Source of the DNA: Lutibacter sp. UBA4458
Lineage (GTDB): Bacteria > Bacteroidota > Bacteroidia > Flavobacteriales > Flavobacteriaceae
Direction: 5' to 3'
DNA: 10,223 nucleotides
Assembly: GCA_002390165.1 (NCBI GenBank)
Contig: DGOU01000091.1
Span: 335 to 10,557, forward strand
Shown one piece after another: positions 6,272 to 10,223 of this stretch. The position numbers were made by a program, and so were the translations under genes. The notes under the pieces are model-generated. The model had not been told where the DNA came from. It saw only the letters and a list, made by a program, of their open reading frames with translations, and made no database searches. The first letter of the stretch is position 1. Every line of letters begins with the position of its first letter.

Positions 6272-6502
6272 ATGCTTTTGTATGATCCAAGATTTAATCG
6301 TAAAATAAAAACTGATAACCCTGCTATTGTATTAGCAAATGAAGTAGTAAAAACCAGATTTGTAAATCCCGATGAAAATTTTTGGGATAGAATAAAACAA
6401 CTCGCTAATTACTGCGATTTTGATATGAATGAAGATGCAAAGAAAAAATTGGTCAAGAAAAATCTGGTTCGATCCCAAACATCGAAAATTAAAAAGACAT
6501 AG
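6272..6502 (+). CDS. Small hypothetical protein, possibly phage-related
   Basis: A 76-residue protein with AAAAGGAAAA just before the ATG, the first gene after the 6164-6233 hairpin. The N-terminal half, DPRFNRKIKTDNPAIVLANE (residues 5-24), weakly recalls the TDNPAxxL motif of phage tail-tip proteins. The middle has NPDENFWDRIKQLANYCDF (32-50), and the C-terminus is Lys-rich and likely disordered. It may be a small derivative of a tail-related domain or unrelated. The end overlaps the next gene in another frame by 74 bases, unusually long for this window. Confidence 0.65.
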   Translation: MLLYDPRFNRKIKTDNPAIVLANEVVKTRFVNPDENFWDRIKQLANYCDFDMNEDAKKKLVKKNLVRSQTSKIKKT

Positions 6503-6614
6503 ATTATTATTCTATTGTCCTAAATATAACTGGATCTTATCAGGTTGTGATTTAGCCTGTGATCCCTGTCCAGCATTAAGATATAAGAAGGAGGAAAAGA
6601 AAGGAGAAAAATAA
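6429..6614 (+). CDS. Small Cys4 protein overlapping the previous gene
   Basis: A 61-residue frame from the ATG at 6429 (alternative ATG 6435). The non-overlapping part contains FYCPKYNWILSGC and DLACDPCPALRY, with Cys at 30, 40, 44 and 47 (C-x9-C-x3-C-x2-C), a plausible zinc site, followed by a Lys/Glu tail. The first half is basic (RKLKRHR). No good ribosome binding site precedes either ATG, so it may depend on coupling to the gene it overlaps, or be reached by a +1 frameshift from it. Its stop is immediately followed by the next ATG. Confidence 0.5.
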   Translation: MKMQRKNWSRKIWFDPKHRKLKRHRLLFYCPKYNWILSGCDLACDPCPALRYKKEEKKGEK

Positions 6615-6995
6615 ATGGAAACTGCATTCTTTATTCGGTTATCGTTGATTGCATTGCAGCTTTTACTTCAACAACATGGTGGTTCCTATGGTGTAGCCGA
6701 TCCTGACGTTTTTTTTCTTGAAGGAAACAGGATAGTTCTTACAGGTGAGTTTAAAGATGTAAAAAAGATAATTTTATGTGATGATAAGTTTTTAAATAAG
6801 TGTGGTCTTAGAAATGAACAAAGAATATTGATGAAAGGTCAAACTCAAATACTTCTTGAAATCTCAACCCATCCCTGGAATATTGGAGAACCAGTTTGGT
6901 ATCATACTGTTCCCTCAACAAGAAAAAAGGGATACCGATTTATAATTGGTATGATCTACAGTACAATTACGCCAATTACAGAAGGGGGATATTGA
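6615..6995 (+). CDS. Hypothetical protein with hydrophobic N-terminus
   Basis: A 126-residue protein starting directly after the preceding TAA, with AAGGAGA at 6601-6607. Residues 5-18 (FFIRLSLIALQLLL) are hydrophobic and may be a short membrane anchor or a buried helix; there is no clear cleavage site. The remainder looks like a beta-rich globular domain (NRIVLTGEFKDVKKIILC, 38-55; GYRFIIGMIYSTITPI, 106-121). The final TGA overlaps the next start (TGATG). No family is recognised. Confidence 0.7.
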   Translation: METAFFIRLSLIALQLLLQQHGGSYGVADPDVFFLEGNRIVLTGEFKDVKKIILCDDKFLNKCGLRNEQRILMKGQTQILLEISTHPWNIGEPVWYHTVPSTRKKGYRFIIGMIYSTITPITEGGY

Positions 6996-7225
6996 TGAAA
7001 TCAAGAAGATCAAAAGCAACAGCAAAATGGTTGGAAGATACAGATCCAATCAAAGTAATGATCTATCATATTTTAGTTTATTTTAAATTTCTTATTATCA
7101 CTCTAATTATTTATGTCTTTATTCTCACCTTATCTGAATTTTTATTTACAGTCGAAAACATAGGGGGTGTAGCAAAAGGAAGTTATACCTATCATGAAAG
7201 AAAATTTAATAATATCTTATTGTAA
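6995..7225 (+). CDS. Small single-pass membrane protein
   Basis: The chosen start is the ATG at 6995, in a TGATG overlap with GAAGGGGG at 6981-6988; the longer in-frame version from 6896 lies inside the previous gene. The 76-residue product has a basic N-terminus (MKSRRSKATAKWLEDTDP), one long hydrophobic segment (about residues 24-52, HILVYFKFLIITLIIYVFILTLSEFLF region) and a polar C-terminal tail. Positive-inside reasoning puts the N-terminus in the cytoplasm. A holin- or spanin-like role is possible in a phage, but there is no lysin gene nearby to support it. Confidence 0.7.
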   Translation: MKSRRSKATAKWLEDTDPIKVMIYHILVYFKFLIITLIIYVFILTLSEFLFTVENIGGVAKGSYTYHERKFNNILL

Positions 7226-7331
7226 AAAATGTGATAAGTATTGGCAAGATGTCAAGTATTGTACCAAATGGAATAAATTTTCGTTTAATTCCAACTTTGA
7301 TGATATAATTAAAAAATGTGTAAAAAATTAA
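7194..7331 (+). CDS. Tiny Cys-rich protein
   Basis: A 45-residue frame from the ATG at 7194, overlapping the membrane protein gene by 32 bases, with AAGGAAG at 7176-7182 (spacing 11). It contains SYCKKCDKYWQDVKYC (C10, C13, C23) and C42 near the end, a potential metal site with a normal CxxC first half and an irregular second half. It ends 15 bases before the next gene, whose ribosome binding site follows the stop. Function unknown. Confidence 0.6.
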   Translation: MKENLIISYCKKCDKYWQDVKYCTKWNKFSFNSNFDDIIKKCVKN

Positions 7332-7346
7332 AAAGGAGAAATTATT

Positions 7347-7709
7347 ATGCCTAAACCACCGCCGAATGTACCACCAATAACCCCATCGAATATGATCCCA
7401 CCTGGACAAGTAAACTTTTCAAAAGAAGCAATCAACTCTGCTATTGAAATGAAATGTTTAAATGAAATCAAATTTAATGACTCTGATGAAATAAAAATTT
7501 GTGGTGGTCAGATCTTTGTTGAAGCAGCACGATTAAGGTATATCTCACCGATTATGTCACCAACCGGACAACAGACAGTAGCTACAATTAACGTTGGTAA
7601 GCTCTGTATAACCTGTGGTAAGATCTTTCAACCTGATGAATGGTTAAAGAAGCATCATGAGGAGGAAAAGGCCACAAAAGGCACTATTCTTGATAAAAGC
7701 GGTAAATAA
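7347..7709 (+). CDS. Phage-type zinc-binding protein (CGG...SPTG...CxxCG)
   Basis: The 120-residue protein has AAAAAGGAGAA before the ATG. A Pro-rich N-terminus (residues 1-20) leads to a domain with ICGGQIFVEAARLRYIS (51-67), SPTGQQ (71-76) and CITCGKIF (87-94). This order matches a small zinc-ribbon family I associate with phage structural regions (a CxxCG start, a kisxxxSPTG middle, a CxxCG end). Here the first pair is stretched to C37-x14-C52, so the usual N-terminal knuckle has an insertion or has been lost. The Lys/His/Glu-rich tail is probably disordered. Confidence 0.75.
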   Translation: MPKPPPNVPPITPSNMIPPGQVNFSKEAINSAIEMKCLNEIKFNDSDEIKICGGQIFVEAARLRYISPIMSPTGQQTVATINVGKLCITCGKIFQPDEWLKKHHEEEKATKGTILDKSGK

Positions 7710-7720
7710 AGGAAACAGTC

Positions 7721-7894
7721 ATGCTTGAATCAATGAAAATATATTCTTGTGCAGTATGTGGTAATGCGTTAGTAGGTATGGAATGGGAAGATTGCCCCGA
7801 TCCCCAAAGTTTTTTCACTTTTCAATGTAAATCATGTGGACATAATTTCAATGAAGAAGAACTCTACTCAGAAGACGGCCCCAACACCGGATAA
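7721..7894 (+). CDS. Small zinc-ribbon protein
   Basis: A 57-residue protein with AAAGGAAA at 7708-7715. C10-x2-C13 (CAVC) and C36-x2-C39 (CKSCGH) form a standard zinc ribbon, with an aromatic, acidic intervening loop (GMEWEDCPDPQSFFTFQ) and an acidic tail. It follows another zinc-ribbon gene by 11 bases and overlaps the next by 44, so three metal-binding mini-proteins are made in a row. Partner and role are unknown. Confidence 0.78.
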   Translation: MLESMKIYSCAVCGNALVGMEWEDCPDPQSFFTFQCKSCGHNFNEEELYSEDGPNTG

Positions 7895-8045
7895 AAGAAC
7901 TAAACAATGTCCTATATGTGAAGGGCCAGTAAAAGAAGAAGACCACGGCAATAGTGTATCAGTTATTTGTTATAATTGTAATGTTTCCCCTACTGTTATT
8001 GGATATTATAGGAAAAAAAGAAAAACTGATTCGATTAAGAAATGA
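7851..8045 (+). CDS. Small zinc-ribbon protein
   Basis: I prefer the ATG at 7851 (64 residues); the in-frame GTG at 7836 would add five residues and neither has a strong ribosome binding site, so translation probably depends on coupling to the gene it overlaps. C20-x2-C23 (CPICEG) and C40-x2-C43 (CYNC) form a zinc ribbon. The N-terminus is basic and Thr/Pro-rich, and the C-terminus (YYRKKRKTDSIKK) is very basic, compatible with nucleic-acid binding. The stop overlaps the next start as ATGA. Confidence 0.72.
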   Translation: MKKNSTQKTAPTPDKRTKQCPICEGPVKEEDHGNSVSVICYNCNVSPTVIGYYRKKRKTDSIKK

Positions 8046-8473
8046 AAATAACCTTAAATATAAATGAGTTACCTCGATGGAATCGTATTGCAATTATTGG
8101 AAAGGAGAGAATACAAATGATTAAAGAAGTTATTGATACTGTTATCGGCAATGAAGCATTTGATGCTGTAGTTTCACTTAATGATGAAATTGATGATTGT
8201 TTTTGGAATGACAAATCACTTTCAGAAGAACATCAAAATAAATTACAAGAAACCATATATAATTACAAATTGGAATTTTATTCCGATGGCAATGATTTTT
8301 GCATTGAATTTTTAGGAGTACAAATTTGGAACTCTGAAGATGATGAAAGAGAGTATGACGATGACAAGGATGATTACGCAGAATCAATAAAGGCGTATGT
8401 TTACAGGACAATGGTTGAAACAATTATAGACTTAGACTTGGTTAAAAACTACTTACTAAAAAAAGGAGAATAA
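8042..8473 (+). CDS. Acidic hypothetical protein with two possible starts
   Basis: The frame encodes 143 residues from the ATG at 8042, which overlaps the previous stop (ATGA) but has a weak binding site. A second in-frame ATG at 8117 has a strong AAAGGAGA (8101-8108 region) and would give 118 residues; both forms may be made. The protein is helical at both ends and has a very acidic segment at about residues 97-114 (NSEDDEREYDDDKDDYAE), which might bind calcium or mimic DNA. The core LEFYSDGNDFCIEFLGVQIW (77-96) looks beta-stranded. No family is recognised. Confidence 0.72.
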   Translation: MKITLNINELPRWNRIAIIGKERIQMIKEVIDTVIGNEAFDAVVSLNDEIDDCFWNDKSLSEEHQNKLQETIYNYKLEFYSDGNDFCIEFLGVQIWNSEDDEREYDDDKDDYAESIKAYVYRTMVETIIDLDLVKNYLLKKGE

Positions 8474-8478
8474 AGACC

Positions 8479-8886
8479 ATGCCAGAAGAAAAAAATCAAT
8501 TAGAGGAATTAGAAGAAGGAATTGAAAAAATTGAAGAAAAAATGGGTTTAAATGATGCTGCTGAAATAGCCGATTTATCTGATGATCTGGTCAATCAAAT
8601 GAAAGCAGCACAAACATCGATTCGACCAATTCCCTCCGTATTTACTTTCCCCCTTGGCACAGAAGTCAAAACCCGTAGTGATGAAATTGGATATATTGAA
8701 ATATGTGCAATTGATTTTCGGGGGGAAATTTATCTGGTACATTTTAAAAGTGATAACTCCAGTTGGTATTCTCCTGCCGAATTAAAAAGAATAGATACAA
8801 TTGCCCCCTATCATAAAGATCCAGTTCCCCCTGCTGAATCAAAACCAAAAACTGATTTTCCAGAAGAATTAAATGAGGGAGGTTGA
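8479..8886 (+). CDS. Coiled-coil plus SH3-like barrel protein
   Basis: The 135-residue protein has AAAGGAG five codons upstream of the ATG region (8461-8468). Residues 1-22 are a Glu/Lys heptad-like acidic helix, and about 30-46 a second helix. Residues 58-105 resemble a five-stranded SH3/Tudor/KOW-like barrel: FPLGTEVKTRSDEIGYIE, GEIYLVHFKSDNSSWY and a closing SPAELKRI. Similar barrels occur in small phage and plasmid proteins and often bind protein or nucleic acid. The tail is Pro-rich and disordered. The fold is inferred by pattern only. Confidence 0.72.
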   Translation: MPEEKNQLEELEEGIEKIEEKMGLNDAAEIADLSDDLVNQMKAAQTSIRPIPSVFTFPLGTEVKTRSDEIGYIEICAIDFRGEIYLVHFKSDNSSWYSPAELKRIDTIAPYHKDPVPPAESKPKTDFPEELNEGG

Positions 8887-8889
8887 TTA

Positions 8890-9114
8890 ATGCTATTATA
8901 TAAAACAGTTTATCAGACAGAAATTGAAAAAATCGTTCAAACCCATAGCAAATGGCATGGATCTGCCAAAGATGCAGGATCATTTCGCAAAACCTCCAGA
9001 CAAAAATATGGTTATATCCCCAATTCAATCCAATCAGCTAAAATCATTGTACCCACCAATAAAACAGATATGATAAAGTTTTTAAATAGTAATCTTATTA
9101 AAAGTATCTATTAA
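8890..9114 (+). CDS. Small hypothetical protein
   Basis: A 74-residue protein with a strong GAGGGAGG (8875-8882) seven bases before the ATG, starting 3 bases after the previous stop. It has an N-terminal helix (TEIEKIVQTHSKWHG), a basic centre (SFRKTSRQKYGY, about residues 31-42) and a final strand-helix unit (AKIIVPTNKTDMIKFLN, 50-66), where the VPTxKxxMIxFLN pattern recalls small phage proteins of unknown role. No catalytic residues are evident. Confidence 0.72.
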   Translation: MLLYKTVYQTEIEKIVQTHSKWHGSAKDAGSFRKTSRQKYGYIPNSIQSAKIIVPTNKTDMIKFLNSNLIKSIY

Positions 9115-9125
9115 AGGAGGGAGGT

Positions 9126-9281
9126 ATGCCAAAACCAAATGATGATGAAACAAGACAAGAATGGATGGCCCGATGTGTTCCTGTTTTAATTAATGAAGGC
9201 AGATCTCAAGCTCAAGCTGTGGCAATCTGCTCCTCGATGTGGGATGACAAACTTTTAGAAGAAGTTGAATTAGAGGACTAA
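9126..9281 (+). CDS. Short protein with phage-typical RCVPxLxxEG...QAVAIC...MW motif
   Basis: A 51-residue protein with AAAGGAGG (9113-9120), missed by longer length cut-offs. It contains RQEWMARCVPVLINEG (residues 10-25) and SQAQAVAICSSMWDD (27-41). The arrangement of MxRC...(E)G...QAxAIC...W is one I know as a short helical module found alone or fused to prohead-protease or portal-region proteins in tailed phages, where it may form a small Cys-linked or metal-bound helical hairpin. This is the best single hint in the window that the element is a phage. Its TAA overlaps the next ATG (TAATG). Confidence 0.8.
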   Translation: MPKPNDDETRQEWMARCVPVLINEGRSQAQAVAICSSMWDDKLLEEVELED

Positions 9282-9685
9282 TGAAATTAGATGGTTTCAA
9301 AAAATTCATTCATAAAGGTGGATCTTATATACCAAAGGTATGTATTCGCAAAAATGGTCAAATATCATTCAATGCAGGTGCTGTCAATAAATTCGATCTT
9401 GATATATTTAAATTCGTCATGATTTACATATCAGAAGATAAGAAAAGAATAGCAATCAAATTCACCAATAATGAAAAAGAAAGTGGTTTATGCGCCATTC
9501 AGAAAAGACCAGGAAGCTTTGCCTTCTCAGCAATCAGTTTTTTAAGAATGAACGACATTCCTTTTGATGAAACCATCAATTTCGACTTTATATGGGATCA
9601 AAAAGAAAAGATCGCCTTTTTTAGACCTCTTGATGACATTGACATTATAAAAAATAAGCAATTATATGATAAGAAAGGAGCATAG
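9281..9685 (+). CDS. Conserved-looking hypothetical protein (IRKNGQISFNAGAV type)
   Basis: The 134-residue protein starts in a TAATG overlap with AGAGGA at 9272-9277. It matches from memory a family whose members read (I/V)SIxKNGxIxFNxGAVxxF, then a Y-rich strand, then KKIxIKxTN, ending in SAxSFL: here CIRKNGQISFNAGAVNKF (residues 21-38), FVMIYISEDKKRIAIKFTN (45-63) and FAFSAISFLRMNDIPF (79-94). The beta-rich N-terminal half and the recurring occurrence in bacteria and prophages suggest a regulatory or DNA-binding small protein, but no function is established to my knowledge. Confidence 0.75.
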   Translation: MKLDGFKKFIHKGGSYIPKVCIRKNGQISFNAGAVNKFDLDIFKFVMIYISEDKKRIAIKFTNNEKESGLCAIQKRPGSFAFSAISFLRMNDIPFDETINFDFIWDQKEKIAFFRPLDDIDIIKNKQLYDKKGA

Positions 9686-9691
9686 AGCGAT

Positions 9692-10081
9692 ATGAATAAA
9701 AAAAAAGATCTATTAGATATATTAAAAAACCTTACCATTGTCTTATCAGTATCAGGAACAATAACATTAGCCTGGGATGCGAATACCGAACCTGATTTAT
9801 CTGGTTATAAGATCTATTATGGACTTGAATCAAGAAATTATACCAATACAATCGATGTATCTCAAAAGGATTTTGGCCCCGATTGCACTCCATACGATCC
9901 ATTTAAAACTGAATGCTGTGAAGTTACATTAGAGGGATTCACCAAAGGCAAAACCTATTATTTCGCAGCAACCGCATATGACGAAGAAGACAATGAATCA
10001 GCCTATTCTGAAGAACTAACCCATACCTTTGATGGAACCCACAAGACAATTCAAATGCCAGGAGGTTATAAAAAGAAATGA
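9692..10081 (+). CDS. Fibronectin type III domain protein
   Basis: The 129-residue protein has AAAGGAG at 9674-9680. Residues 20-115 form a textbook Fn3 domain: ITLAWDANTEPDLSGYKIYYG (24-44) for strands A-C and GKTYYFAATAYDEEDNESAYS (86-106) for strands E-G. Three Cys (65, 75, 76) lie in the middle loop (PDCTPYDPFKTECCE), possibly a disulfide or metal site. The N-terminus (MNKKKDLLDILKNLTIVLSV) looks like a degraded signal peptide, since close relatives usually have a full one before VTLAWD. Its final TGA overlaps the next start as ATGA. Confidence 0.85.
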   Translation: MNKKKDLLDILKNLTIVLSVSGTITLAWDANTEPDLSGYKIYYGLESRNYTNTIDVSQKDFGPDCTPYDPFKTECCEVTLEGFTKGKTYYFAATAYDEEDNESAYSEELTHTFDGTHKTIQMPGGYKKK

Positions 10082-10223
10082 GTCAAAGTCAACGAAGTTT
10101 CCATATACATATATATCAAATCAGTGGAATGTGTGAATTGGATGTTGAAGCTGATAATAGCAATGAAGCAAGAACTAAAGCTATGAAGATAGTCTTGGAA
10201 AAGCATTATGGTATGATGTTTCC
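10078..10223 (+). CDS. Hypothetical protein (3' partial)
   Basis: The frame opens at an ATG overlapping the Fn3 stop (ATGA), with AGGAGGT at 10060-10066, and runs off the window end after 48 full codons. The visible part is a strand-strand-helix unit: RSFHIHIYQISGMCELDVEA then NSNEARTKAMKIVLEKHYG. This plan, with an EA...A...L helix after two strands, is common in small phage proteins. No family can be named from the fragment. Confidence 0.65.
   Translation, partial: MSQSQRSFHIHIYQISGMCELDVEADNSNEARTKAMKIVLEKHYGMMF

Noticed and set aside
8178..8423. Minus-strand His/Cys-rich frame
   Set aside because: Antisense to the acidic protein; GAT/GAA codons read backwards give His, Phe and Ser-rich artefacts.
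8744..9028. Minus-strand frame of 94 codons
   Set aside because: Antisense across two plus-strand genes with strong ribosome binding sites; composition typical of a shadow.
1..10223. tRNA or rRNA genes
   Set aside because: No cloverleaf-like segments or TTCGA-type T-loop with matching acceptor stems were found by eye.

Overview
This is a compact, strongly AT-rich window (about one third G+C by eye). Every gene I can support lies on the + strand. Genes are packed with stop/start overlaps (ATGA, TAATG, TGATG) or gaps of a few bases, nearly all have AAGGAG-type ribosome binding sites, and many encode only 45-140 residues. That layout, together with several small proteins that look like uncharacterised phage families, suggests a tailed phage or prophage of a Gram-negative bacterium. 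The Fn3 proteins (for example the AWDANTEPDLSGYKIYYG-type strand) are of a style I associate with deltaproteobacteria-like hosts. This is an inference: no terminase, capsid, portal or polymerase gene is visible, so an integrative element or plasmid cannot be excluded.

Region 1 (1-3141) is a four-gene modification cassette: the 3' part of a radical SAM gene with a Cys-rich C-terminus, a GT-A-like glycosyltransferase, a class I methyltransferase of the Methyltransf_24 type, and a 347-residue protein resembling the DUF4915/TIGR03032 beta-propeller family. These are tightly coupled and would fit building or decorating a sugar on a surface or virion component. Region 2 (3138-3917) holds three or four tiny genes, one with a zinc ribbon and one possible two-helix membrane protein.

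Region 3 (3877-6020) encodes binding or display proteins. First comes a 502-residue secreted protein with a signal peptide, a LamG-like domain, a second beta-sandwich and an Fn3-like domain. A proline-rich 67-residue protein follows, then a 7-bp tandem repeat, then a one-domain Fn3 protein. The Fn3 gene ends in an arrangement that may use a -1 frameshift or a TTG start to make a further 44-57 residues. Region 4 (6152-6271) is the only sizeable non-coding stretch. It holds a GC-richer nested hairpin whose inner stem pairs a perfect Shine-Dalgarno with an anti-Shine-Dalgarno copy.

Region 5 (6272-10223) is a run of about fifteen small genes. It includes a cluster of Cys4-type mini-proteins, an acidic protein, an SH3-like protein, a 51-residue protein with a phage-typical RCxP...QAxAIC...MW motif, a conserved-looking 134-residue protein and another Fn3 protein. 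The window ends inside a further coupled gene. The glycan-type enzymes upstream and the repeated Fn3/LamG products downstream together suggest a virion or host-surface recognition module, but nothing in the sequence proves that they act on each other.
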